DNA from: Cycas panzhihuaensis
Lineage: Eukaryota > Cycadophyta
DNA: 64,000 nt
Assembly: GCA_023213395.1 (NCBI GenBank)
Contig: CM041465.1
Coordinates: forward strand, 52,087,741 to 52,151,740
Reading direction: 5' to 3'
The position numbers were made by a program, and so were the translations under genes. The notes under the pieces are model-generated. The model had not been told where the DNA came from, searched no databases, and saw nothing but the letters and a program-made list of their open reading frames with translations. This document shows, piece by piece, positions 44,094 to 54,393 of this stretch (position 1 is its first letter; each line of letters opens with the position of its first letter).

Positions 44094-46669
44094 TGTACGT
44101 GCGTCTACGGGATAGCTACCTAACTAATAGGTGTGGTGAGAGTGGGTGGTGATATGGCTGAAGGAGAGACCTATGAGGAAAGTCATTACCACGCAGAGCG
44201 CCCCGTGCGCCGGAGCGCGAGTTCGGGATCTGTAATGGAATATGGCTACTAAAAAGTGATCCTCCACCACTTCGAACAAAGGGTGAAAAGGGAGTAAGAC
44301 TAGCCTGGGTTGACCTAGGGACAGGATCCTCCCACCCTTGGATGGTCGGAAGGGGAAGGAGAAGATCCAAGAAGAATAGATCAAGGGTGTACCTAAACAA
44401 GCTAACCGGGCACACAAGCAACGCGGGAGGCAAGAAACTTGTGCGACTAAGAAGAGGAGGAAAGGTGAAAGGGCGGGTCCTATAGCCTTTCCTATGGATA
44501 ACAAAGATACATGTAATAAAACAAATAAAGCATAACCAAAGGCAAGATCAAATTTCCCCTTTTGTTTTCCAATGTGTTAATTACTAAAGAAGAAATCAAA
44601 AAGGAAAAGGTAGCAGGGTAGAGTAGAATAAAGCGTGTACCTGGACCGAGGGCGTGCGTGACGAAGGCCTTCGCGAAGGGCACCAAGCTACTCCACGTGG
44701 CGCGTTGGATGTGGAATATTACGGCGGATTGAAAAGGGGCTCCCTTACCTTCCCCGGAAAAATACCAAACACAATGCCAAGGGAAGAAAGGAAGTAAATG
44801 CTAATAACTGAAGAAGTGCGGAAGTACGATGTACGTGAGGGTACTTACCGACAACGGAGCTAACGGACAATATCCTCCACGCTCCCCAAGTACCTGCAAG
44901 CAATGGCAACCCCCCCTCTTCCCAGAGGAAGGGCACTAACATGCAATACAAGATCCTAACAATGTATGTCTATATAGTACAAATATGAATCTAAGCACAC
45001 ATATGTTAGTATCAATCCAACGATGAAAGTATGTAAAAGAGGGTAACCCAAGCAGAGGTAAATGATCGGTAAGCCTCGGAGTGGCCCACCTCCCACAAAT
45101 GACACCCTAACCTCCCCCCAAGAGCCACAAGGCAGCGAGGGCAAGGCCAAAGAGGACGGCTGGAAATGGCAACAAGGAGGCAAAGAAGAGCTAAGGAACG
45201 CCTACGGCAAACTGGGATGCTATGAAGAGCAAGCTGGGCAGCCGGGAAGAAAGTTGAGCGAAGACTAGCGGCTGGGACTTATGTAAGTTGCCCAAACCTG
45301 AACCTAAGCCCTCAAATCAGCGCTGCAACTTGTGACAGTGCTGATTTCAGCGGCTAAATGAGGGCCAACAAACCCTTGTTTGTGTGCCAAGGACAGCACA
45401 AGGCGAGAGGGAGGATTTGGGGGGCTTAGAGCCGCTTAGGGAGCGTGGAAGGTGGTACAGAATCCACCCAGCTCCTTCCCAAAGCCTATGCCAACCCTCA
45501 ACGCCGCTGCCTTGAGCAACAAACGCAGGCAAGAGGCACAAAGACAGTGGCAAAACATCCCACTAAAAGGAAGAAAACCAAACTCACAAGGACAAGCAGG
45601 GAGCAAGCAAGATGGATCATTAATATCACAAGAAAAGCAATGTAAATCAAGAAGTACCTGAGTGAGGGAGGCAAGAGGCTTGCCTCAGCCAAGGGGCAGC
45701 GAAGAGGGGTTGAGAAATTAGCCCAGATCTATGGTGCAGTAGGTTTGGGACCCTGCTAAGGAGGTTGGAAGGGAAACACCTGCACTTGAAGCACTTGAAG
45801 ACTGCCTGGGACAAAGATCTACTGGAACCTCTCCAAGGGGTCCCCTCCAAGGTGCATGAGGGGCTGGGAGAATTTCCTAGCCACACCAAAGGAGAGCAGG
45901 GCACTGTAGGAGAGACACAGGTCCTATGATAACAGCAGAGCAGCAGGGAAGAGTAGAGCACAACCGTGTTTCCTTGAGGAGCAATTCAAAAGTGAGCAAA
46001 AAAGTTCTCAAAAATGAGTCAAAAATGACTTAAGTACTCAAACCAAAACCTAAAGCGAGCGATTAGGGCACGGCTGGAAGAGAGTTAAGTCGCGAGCCCC
46101 GTGGTAGTTTCGCAATAAATGCGAAATTGCCACGGTGGATTTTAAAAAATAAATCAGAATCAGACATCAGAACTGCGGCATCACAGATATCCGGCGTTCT
46201 GCAGAAATTCTCAAGCAGATGAACCCGAGGCAAAACAGCCCTACCACTAGCCTAGGTGGCGGATGACAAAAGGGCCAATGGGGGGCTGAGACACCTACCC
46301 GGGGGCAAACAAGCCAACAAACGGGTCCAATAGAGCAAAAATAGGGCTCGAATAGAGTGGCAAGTCAACCAAATGATGACGGGTCATCACACGGGCAGAG
46401 GTGGCATAAACCTAGCGGATCCTGGAGCGAGGAGGGTAGATGTGGGAAGTGAAGTGGCCACCAGGGTACCACACTCGCTAGGAGTGTGCCCTTACTATAG
46501 TCGTCATAGGCTAAAATAAGTGTGGACGACGACAAAGTCGCCCACAAAGCCACACACATACAGACATGCAAGCAAACACTCATCAAAAGAAAGCGATGAC
46601 AATGCGAGAAACATACCTGCACTTACCTGAGTCGGTGATTCCGTGTTCATTCCCAGAAGCTGGGAAACA
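44094..46669 (-). repeat. C1 3' LTR
   Basis: 2576 bp; on the plus strand from TGTACGTGCGTCTACGGG to AGCTGGGAAACA. It interrupts the copia pol on its left. A hairpin (GTGGTAGTTTCGCA / TGCGAAATTGCCAC, about 46100-46134) corresponds in position to the U3 hairpin of A/B. No coding frame was found. Confidence 0.9.
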
Positions 46670-46681
46670 TTGCCCCCTTGG
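46670..46681 (-). other. C1 polypurine tract
   Basis: Minus strand CCAAGGGGGCAA immediately before the LTR start TGTTTCCCAGC; the clearest such tract in the window. Confidence 0.75.
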
Positions 46682-47080
46682 CAGCAGAGCCTCGCCGCTC
46701 AGAATCCTGGTGCGATGGCGAATGCTGGCAACACAACCACAAGAGCACATGTGTATATAGATATATCAATCAAGATCATAACAATAGGCAAGGGTGCTGG
46801 CGAGTGTCATGGCGGAATGCGTGGATACGAAAGCAGCGGTGGAGACAACATAGGGGCTGCCTATGAGCCACCTGGGAACCGACTGGAAAAATGAGACAGG
46901 TGAGGGGGCTGTCCCCACCACGAAGGATGCAAAGGAGCATGCAGAGTCAAGTAAAGAGTAAGCAACGAGTAGGTACCATAGTTTTACCTCATTAGTAAGC
47001 AAGTTTCAGAGGTGCGAACGGATCGCAAAGCAAAGTGTGAGATGACCTAGGGCTTGGGTGACAGGAGGGCCGGACAAGCC
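46682..47080 (-). other. C1 3' tail between aRNH and LTR
   Basis: No gene. Contains TGTGTATATAGATATATC near 46748, a diverged form of the AT stretch seen in the A/B tails. Confidence 0.5.
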
Positions 47081-47503
47081 TTAGGGATGGTCAACAAGGA
47101 GAGGGAGGCGGTGCTCAAGGATGAGGTGAACGAGACTATCTGCCTCAACATTGAGGGCCCGAGGGATATGCTGGATATCGATGGAAGAGAAGCGGGCTAG
47201 GAGGGATCTGGCGGCAGAAGCAAGAGTCCTCAAGTGAGGGCATCGCACCTGGTAAACCTGGGTGAGATGAGACACCACAACTTGAGAGTCGTAAAGCAAA
47301 ACGATGGACCCACGATGGAAACAGAGGGCATCAGTAAGGGCTTCAATAACAGCTGTATATTCGGCTTCGTTGTTAGTAGCCTCTGGGAGGAAGATCCCAG
47401 AGTGGAGGAGATCGTGTCCAGAGGGGCTGCGGATGATCCATGCAGCGGCAGAAGGTCCAGGATTACCGTGGCTTCCGCCGTCGGTAAAGATGTAGATGGA
47501 CAT
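47081..47503 (-). CDS. archaeal-type RNase H (aRNH), intact
   Basis: A 140-residue, uninterrupted type I RNase H, the best-preserved accessory gene here. It starts MSIYIFTDGGSHGNPGPSAA (Asp in FTDGG). Glu is in NNEAEYTAVIEALTDALCFH, the second Asp in YDSQVVVSHLTQVYQVRCPH, and the last acidic site in ALNVEADSLVHLIL. An in-frame Met 39 codons upstream (47620) is possible, but that extension (hydrophobic, LLGPPTLRGHFLLAF) lies in the leader and has no RNase H match, so the start at 47503 is preferred. It is encoded in element sense downstream of pol. The Tat-lineage second RNase H is thought to compensate for the degenerate pol RNase H. Confidence 0.88.
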   Translation of the reverse strand: MSIYIFTDGGSHGNPGPSAAAWIIRSPSGHDLLHSGIFLPEATNNEAEYTAVIEALTDALCFHRGSIVLLYDSQVVVSHLTQVYQVRCPHLRTLASAARSLLARFSSIDIQHIPRALNVEADSLVHLILEHRLPLLVDHP

Positions 47504-48019
47504 AGGTGACACAAAATCCAGGCAAACAATAGATAATAAAAGCAACACTCGAAAGGCAAGCAGAAAGTGGCCGCGAAGGGTAGGAGGACCTAGCAATGAG
47601 GTTACCCAGGGCGAGAGCAAGCAACCCGATCACCGGCGGAGAGTGGTCGGGAGAAAAAGCCTCCTAGGGCGCCAAAAGGTCGCTTTAGAAAGCGAAACAT
47701 GCCCCCAGGCGGGGGGAGCATTCCCTTTGGGGACCCCAAGAGTGAAAAAGGGCCGCGAAAGCGAGTCTAGGGTGATGAAACGAGCCAAACGAGTATAAAC
47801 TCGGGCGTGCACAGGAGTAGCGCACAAAACGATGCAGAAGGGCCCTGGCAAAAACGTGATAATGAGGCACCATAAATGCCCTTGCAAGGGAGGGAAGAAA
47901 GGGCCTCAGTACGGAACAATTGGCGATAGGGCCAGAAGGCAAAAGCAAACAGAGCGATAGGATGGTCTCGACGGCTGTCGTGGGGCCAAAAACAGAGGAA
48001 GTGCCCGTTGGGGCCCTCG
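47504..48019. other. divergent spacer between aRNH and PMD (C1)
   Basis: Leader of aRNH and PMD promoter side. Open frames on the minus strand resemble those in family A only weakly; not called. Confidence 0.4.
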
Positions 48020-48030
48020 CCTATATAAGG
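48020..48030 (+). promoter_or_regulatory. TATA box of C1 PMD gene
   Basis: CCTATATAAGG, about 160 bases upstream of the PMD ATG at 48189. Confidence 0.65.
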
Positions 48031-48462
48031 AAATTAACGGGAAAATGGATTCATTTTCACCGGCTCTCGTACGAAACCAGAGCCATTTCCTTACACAGCG
48101 GAGCGCCGCCCAACTTTGGAGGCACGCAGAGAGAGATCGGACCGTCGGATCGGAGAGCGGAGGGAGTCATCACGACTGATAGGACGACATGGCAGTAGCG
48201 AGACCAGATCTAGTGAGTGGATATCACTAAACCCAGCCCATTTCGAAGTTCAAAGTTTGTTGGTTTTTTATAGTTTTTGCATGATTTTAGTGCCCCTTAT
48301 GGGTAATGAAAGGCCTCTCGGAGTCCGAATCGGACCCAGAAAGAGGCGGGGACCTGGCTACTAGGGAGCCTTGGTCCCGGTGGGCCCCACGGGGTCCACC
48401 AGAAGAAATTTTTTTATTTTTTTGGGGCGAAAATCCCCCCTTTTGGGGGATCACCATTCGTA

Positions 48463-48500
48463 CCGCGGTAATGATCGCAGTGCCGCGATCATTACCGCGG
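48463..48500. repeat. 38 bp near-perfect palindrome in PMD intron 1 (C1)
   Basis: Arms CCGCGGTAATGATCGC and GCGATCATTACCGCGG around a damaged GCAGTGCCGC core. Same length as the perfect palindromes at 24236 and 34426 although the arm sequence differs. Confidence 0.85.
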
Positions 48501-48525
48501 GACCCACGATCGTCGTGGGACCTAT

Positions 48526-48555
48526 GCCAAACTTAGCAGTACCGCTAAGTTTGGC
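48526..48555. repeat. 30 bp near-perfect palindrome in PMD intron 1 (C1)
   Basis: Arms GCCAAACTTAGC and GCTAAGTTTGGC around AGTACC. Confidence 0.8.
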
Positions 48556-50571
48556 GCAGACGGCGCAAAGAAGGCAGAAAATCAGACACGAGGGTCAAAA
48601 GAGCCCCAAATCTCAGGCAGAGAGAGATTTGAGAGAGTGAGGGATGACAGTGACTGACGTGAAGCTAACTTGAGTTGTTTTTGGTGTGAACAGGCTGTCA
48701 TCGCGGTGGATAACCGCGAGAACGTAGGTATGGCCATGTTGAGCTACATGGAGATGGCGACACAGGAGGATAGGGAGGTCCTACAGAGGTGTGGCTTATA
48801 CAAGGCCCTCAAGACACCTCAGTACATATCAGATCAGAGATTGCTGGTTGACATAGTGTCCCATTGGGATAGGAGGAGACATGTATTCCACCTACCACAG
48901 GTAGGTGATGTGACGGTCACGCTAAGAGATATCCAGCGGATACTGGGAGTTCCAGCAATAGGGAGGCCACTGAGACTAGGGACGCTGCCCAAGACCGAGG
49001 CAACAAGACAGGAGGCGTACTGTTCTTCACAGGAGCTGACAGATGGGAGCGGAGGGGAGCCCCCCTCCAAACTGTACTGATGTCAGGGATTCCTTGGGTG
49101 AGGAAACTGGTTATACTGTGCATTCTGTTCCGGATTTCCCAGAAGCAGAACTATAGGGAGGTACTGGGTGGATGGTTAGATGTAGTTTATCGCTGCAAAG
49201 TCAGTGAGAGGATGGACTGGGTGGCCCTGATAGTGGTAAACCTCATCGCCCAGCTGGATACTATCAGGACGACCGGTAGAGGTGGAATTGTCATACAGCA
49301 TACTGTTGCAGTGTTGGTTCTTCGATCACTTTGCGGCAGTGGCACCAGCGGGGGGACCACACCCCATCACAGAGCAGGCCTCGATGGTCCACACGTGGCA
49401 GACTTGGCTGAGGGGGACAGAGGACAGGGCCCATGTCCGACGATCAATGGAGGCCACGTCACTAGACCTCCTCACCCAACCAGACTACATAGCAGAGCCC
49501 TATAGGACAGCGAGGTGGGATAGTGACGACGAGGCGGGCGGAGCAGGAGTGCCTGCAGGCGATGACAGGAGAGATGATGGAGATGGGGGAGACGATAGGG
49601 ATGATGGGGCTGGCCCGTCATGACCTGCAAGGGAGGTAAGTCCCTCAGGGACAACAGGAGATGCAGAGGGTCCATCCGGGGCTGCCGGAGGAGAGGCAGG
49701 ACTGTCTGGAGCACAGGGCGAGATTAGGGGACCCGTGACCAGGGCTAGCAGGCTGCAGATCGTGATGGGATCTAGAGGGTTGAGAGCTGGGCCCGCCCCT
49801 GCGAGGAGGGAGGCCCAGGCAGAGGAGGTACCAGAGGACGAGGCACCGCGGCTCAAGTGAGAGCCGAGGAGAGGATGCCACACGACCAGAGGAGTCGGCG
49901 GCCACAGCAGGTGAGACCTAACCCTTTCCTGAGTCGTTTGGCATCCAGATAGATGTTTGGTTTGATTTGATCATGGTGAGATGTAAACTGACGCATGGCA
50001 TGTTGCATTGGCAAGTACAGCAGAGATCAGGAGACTGATAGAGGCTATGGTGAGGGAGATATTCCTTCAGGTGTACGTAGAGGGGCAACCGCCCATCCAG
50101 GCAGGAGATGAGCCTAGAGCGACAGGGGCCCACGTAGAGGCATTCACCCCATTGGTGAGGGCGAGGGACATATGAGTTGTAGAGTCCCAAGAGCATGTGA
50201 CATCCCGGGGATGACTGCAGCAGGAGAGAGACGATGCGAGGCGCGAGAGGGATAAGCTACGCAGACGGGTGCAGGCTCTAGAGGCACAGGGCGGAGTAGG
50301 CGGAGATGCCGAGAGCAGGACCCAGTTAGCAGTCATCACAGAGTGTCTCAAGGTGACAGAGGAGGCACTCCGGGGAGAGCGGGATCGTATCTAGGCCTGA
50401 TACGATCAACTGGTAGCACAGATGGTATCGAGGTCGAGCCAGAGCAGGACGCATACCCACACGGCGGCGACGACCCCGAGACGGCTGAGAGATGAGGAGA
50501 GTGAGGCGGGCAGCTCGCGGAGGCCTAGGAGGAGCCTCGGAGGCATGTGGTCCCCAGGAGAGGGATCATAG

Positions 50572-51189
50572 AGACCAGGAGATGGTACCCCAGGAGCGGG
50601 GCAGCAACAATAGGATATGTACATATGGTTTTGACAGGGGAAAGCACGGGCCTCCAAGGGGTCATATATAGGATCATATGATTGTACCCCCCTGCAAGGA
50701 CACCGGCTTCCCAGATGTATGATGTGACATGATTTTTGGATGTATATATATATGCATAGGGTAATTGGAACTCCATTTGGATATGAGATGCTGTGTATGA
50801 TGTATCATGTGTGGATGACATGTATGGTTATTTTGTGTATTGTAAATGTTATGCTGTGGATATTTTTATATTATGGATATTTTATGTTATGAACATTTTA
50901 TTGTAAGGTGCACATGTTTCCTTCCATGTATGGCTATATGTCTAACAGGAGCACACACACGCGTCGTGAGTGGAATGACAGAGGGGTGTGAGGTTAGAGG
51001 ATAGAGCGACATACACGTCTACGAGAGAGCATAGTGGACTATGCGAAGGAAATGACAGACAAGGAGAGGGAGCGACGACGATCCTAAGCGTCTTCCTGAT
51101 TGGCAATGCCCAAGCAAGACGAAAAAAGGTTCCCAAGAGGATATGGGAACGCGGGTTCCGTAGGAGGAACTAGAAAGAGGAGGAAGGAT
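50572..51189 (-). other. C1 noncoding region between PMD 3' end and the hairpin
   Basis: Probable PMD 3' untranslated region on the plus strand: CATATATATATGCATAGGG-like AT stretches, long TATTTT/TTATG runs, and the conserved GGCTATATGTCTAACAGG block at 50930-50949. No further gene. Confidence 0.45.
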
Positions 51190-51246
51190 CCATCTTAAAT
51201 TTCCATCCTACCTATGGTTGGGAAGAATGGGAACAACCTAAGATGG
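51190..51246 (-). repeat. post-pol hairpin (C1)
   Basis: Plus-strand arms CCATCTTAAATTT and CAACCTAAGATGG. As RNA the minus-strand arms pair partly through G-U, so the fold is kept despite sequence change. Located 45 bases past the pol stop. Confidence 0.75.
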
Positions 51247-51291
51247 TAGTTTAGGCTCATTTCGGAGCAGGGCGAAGGGATCGCCAAAAGA

Positions 51292-52560
51292 TCACGCATA
51301 AAACTTCTTAAGGAATTTCCCATTAATGGCTTTCTCAAATTCAAGCCCTTCTAGGGTGGCTATCCTGTAGGCACCATTATCGAGGGATTCGATAATGATG
51401 AAAGGACCAACCCATCAGGGTTTGAACTTGGTTAAACGGTTATGGAGATATTCGAGCTTGAGGACATAGTCCCCAGGAAATAAAGGGCGAGACCGAAGGT
51501 GTTTATCGTAGGCCCTTTGTGAGCGGGCTTTGGATGCTAGGTTAGCCTGATAGGTAGCTAAGCGTCTCTCATCCAAAGCTTCGAGGTCCAGCAGGCGAGC
51601 CTGACAGATCGACTCTTCATCGATGAAACCTCGAAGGGAGACTCACAAGGAAGGAATCTCCACCTCTAGCGGGAGTACCGCCTCAGTACCGTAGACCAGG
51701 GAGAACAGGATCATTCCCGTGGCGGAACGGATAGAGGTGCGGTAAGCCCACAAGGCAGAGGGCAACTGAAGGTGACAATCCTTCTGGGATTGAGCAACGG
51801 TTTTCTTGAGAATGTTGACAAGAGTCTTATTAAAAGACTCCACTTGGCCATTTGCCTGGGGGTAGTAAGGGGAGGAAGTCTTGTGAGAAATTTTAAATTT
51901 CTCACAAAGCTCATCCATCTCTTTATTACAGAAAGGAGTTCCATTGTCAGTGATTAGGACGTCCAGAATTCTAAAACGGTAAATGATATGCTGGTAAATG
52001 AATGTGGCAATCATTTTACCAGGAGTAGTGATCAAGGGAATGGCCTCCACCCATTTGGTAAAATACTCCGTGGCAGTCAAGATAAACTTGTGCTGCGACG
52101 ACGAAGGTGGGGAGATAGCCCCAATGAGGTCTAGTGCCCACTGAGCAAAGGGCCATGGTGAAATAATGGGATGTAGGGCCTCGAAAGGCACATGGGAAAT
52201 GTTGGCGTGTTCTTGACATTGTCAACATTTCAGAGCAAAGGCGTGAGCGTCCTTAAAGAGGGATGGCCAAAAATAGCCCATGCGGAGGATCCTCTGAGCC
52301 ATAGACTGGCCCCCAAAGTGACCTCCACAAATGCCATGGTGGCATTCGCAGAGCACTTGGTCAGCTTCATCAGTAGTGACGCAGTGGAGGAGGATCCCAT
52401 CGAAGGACCTCTTGTACAATACCTCGTCCATGAGGAGGTATTGCCTGGCAGAAGTCCGGATACGAGATCTAACTTTACTACTAGCGTCGGGGCGGTATTG
52501 CTGCTATGTAAGATACCGCACTATGTCACCGTACCACTCATCGTCAACAAGTGGATGGTT
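51292..52560 (-). pseudogene. C1 integrase (gag-pol frame, nonsense codons only)
   Basis: The zinc-binding domain has CECHHGICGGHFGGQSMAQR and KC-stop-QCQEHA (TGA at 52224, CGA-type arginine lost). The core has WALDLIGAI (Asp), LITDNGTPFCNKEMDELCEK (Asp) and QANGQVESFNKTL (Glu), a D-x35-E spacing. The C-terminal domain reads RSRPLFPGDYVLKLEYLHNR and WVGPFIIIESLDNGAYRIAT, a GPY-type module, with a TGA before WVGP at 51417. A further TGA lies at 51645. The frame ends KKFYA at 51292. No frameshift was seen. Confidence 0.88.
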
Positions 52561-53091
52561 AGAGGCTCCCTAAATCATCAAGATAGACTCATCAGGTAGA
52601 GAGTCGTCAACGGGAGCACCAAAAGAGTTAGGGATAGGGGCGTCCGCGAGTTGCTCGGCCACTATCATTCCCTTCTTTGATTTCTGGTTAACGATATGGA
52701 GGTTGAATTCTTGGAGTAGGACGGCCCAACGACCAGCCCTACCCGTCAAATCCGAACGAGTTAGCAAGTATCGCAAGGGATTGAATTGAACGATCACCTT
52801 GGTGGTGTTGCCGAGCAAGTAGTGTCTGAACTTCTTGGTCGCATGGACCAAGGAGAGGCACTCCTTCTCGGTGGGGGAATAGTTAAGCTCAGCAGCCACT
52901 AGAGTGCGACTGATGAAATATATAGCTCTCTCGGTTCCTGAGTTATCCTCCGGAGCTAGCATAGTGCCCACGGATTCGTCAGTTACCGAGGTGTATAGGA
53001 TGAAGGGTCTATCGAATCGAGGAGGCGCCAACGTAGGAGTGGAAACTAAAGCTTCCTTAAGTCCTTCGAAGGCCTTTTGGGTCTTGTCAGA
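52561..53091 (-). pseudogene. C1 pol RNase H
   Basis: RPFILYTSVTDESVGTMLAP, then YFISRTLVAAELNYSPTEKE, CLSLVHATKKFRHYLLGNTT, and RAGRWAVLLQEFNLHIVNQK with AEQLADAPIP. The usual catalytic acidic pattern is weak, in line with a degenerate pol RNase H in Tat elements. TAG codons bound it at 53094 and 52572, the first replacing the Trp/Gln expected in APFA-x-SDKT. Confidence 0.8.
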
Positions 53092-54294
53092 CTAGGCAAA
53101 AGGAGCTCCCTTCTTCAATAGGTTCGTGAGGGGTTTAGCGCTCACAGCAAAATCGGCTAAGAAGCGCCTAAGGAAACCAGGCCTCCCTAGAAACGACTTA
53201 ATCTGTCGTTGAGTTCTAGGTGGTAGCATGTCAAGGATTGCCCTGACTTTGTCAGGGTCAATCTGAATTCCTTGTTTGGATATAAGGAAACCAAGGAGTT
53301 TGCCCGAGGTAACGGCAAACTCACACTTAAGCGGATTTAGACTGACGTGATACTTGCAGTATCGTGAAAAGATGGCGCACAAGTCAGAAGGGTGATGGGC
53401 CCTAACGCGGGAGAGACCCATCATATCGTCCATGAAGACCTCTAACGTGCCATCAATGAGGTCATGGAAAATGAAATGCATGGCTCTTTGGTAAGTAGCA
53501 CCTGCATTCTTAAGGCCAAAGGGCATCGCCTTATAGGCAAAGGTACCCCAAGGAGTAGTGAAGGCTGTCTTATGGTGGTCTTCGGGAGAAATCTGAATTT
53601 GGTTATAGCCGGAGAAGCCGTCCATTAAGGACATCACTTCAAATCTGGCGGTGCGATCAATGATTTGATCGAGGAAGGGTAACGGGAAATTGTGCTTGGG
53701 ACAAGCATTATTGATGTCGCGAAAATCGACATATATACAGATTGCCCCATTCTTTTTAGCAACGGGGATAATGTTAGAGACCCATTTAGGGTAGTCAATA
53801 GAAGCAATAATCCTAGCATCCAGAAGCTTCTCAACCTCCATTTTGATGGCGGTAGAGAGCTTCAGGTGAAGGGGACGCTGCTTCTGGCGCACAGGGCGGG
53901 CGCCAAGAATGGTGGTGAGGTTATGAGTGACAATGGAGGGGTCAATTCCCTTCATGTCAGCATAATCCCACGTGAACACGTCTCGGAACTTCTGGAACAG
54001 AAGGGAGTACTCCCTTATTTCATTAGGGGAACATTCCAACTCGACCTTAATGACCTTGCCCAGGGCTAAGACTATGTCTTGAGTTGCCCCCATGCACATG
54101 GCATTGCCCTCCTCGAAGTGGAGAGGGGTAAGATCAATAGGAGGAGGAGGAATAGGAGATGGGATCGAATCGGCAAGCGTGGATCCGATCGCGAGGATCT
54201 TCTGATGACTAAGCTGGTGGTGACCAGAAGGCAAGTTGGGCGCAAAACCCGCCAGATGCTCAAGTAGGGCTTCGTCATCCTCGAAGTAATCCAC
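53092..54294 (-). pseudogene. C1 reverse transcriptase
   Basis: A 400-codon uninterrupted stretch of the gag-pol frame. Residues 1-80 are linker (DYFEDDEALLEHLAG, FEEGNAMCMGATQDIVLALG). RT motifs then follow: VEKLLDARIIASIDYPKWVS, CIYVDFRDINNACPKHNFPL (VDFRDIN), MSLMDGFSGYNQIQISPEDH (first catalytic Asp), TTPWGTFAYKAMPFGLKNAG, and FMDDMMG at 53436-53416 (catalytic Asp pair; FMDD instead of YVDD). GKLLGFLISKQGIQIDPDKV and KPLTNLLKKGAPFA close the domain. All key residues are present; only flanking nonsense codons prevent a full polyprotein. Confidence 0.92.
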
Positions 54295-54393
54295 CCCACG
54301 GATGACCTTACTTCGAGTAGAGGAAGCACTGGAGGGAGTAAGAGCAACGGGACCATGAAGGTTGTCGGGTTGCTCAACTTCCTCGCAGGAATC

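Larger units (their letters stand above)
48189..50571 (+). pseudogene. PMD protein gene of C1, antisense to element, three exons, lightly damaged
   Basis: Exon 1 is a 24-nt micro-exon 48189-48212 (MAVARPDL). Intron 1 is 48213-48693 (GTGAGT ... GAACAG), joining in phase 0 to exon 2, AVIAVDNRENVG. PMD signature blocks are CGLYKALKTPQ, HVFHLPQVGDVTVT and LGVPAIGRPLRLGTLP. A frameshift near 49015 precedes MSGIPWVRKLVILCILFRIS and GGWLDVVYRCKVSERMDWVA. An acidic, Gly/Pro-rich stretch (about 49515-49620) follows. Intron 2 is 49911-50014; its acceptor reads CAA instead of CAG, likely a G-to-A change. Exon 3 reads TAEIRRLIEAMVREIFLQVY then a probable coiled coil with at least two stops, ending GEGS at 50569-50571. 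In family A the frame is open further upstream of the ATG; here TGA TAG close it. Confidence 0.78.

Noticed and set aside
44116-46866. Possible genes in the C1 LTR (and 58162-60909)
   Set aside because: Frames differ between the two LTR copies and show no motif.
50941-50947. TGTTAGAC...CTAACA as the LTR border, giving 6.9 kb LTRs with the PMD and aRNH genes inside
   Set aside because: B1 and B2 are flanked by perfect 5 bp target duplications at TGTTTCC...GTTTCA/G borders, which fix the LTR at about 2.5 kb. The block is internal; tandem arrangement explains the repeated genes.
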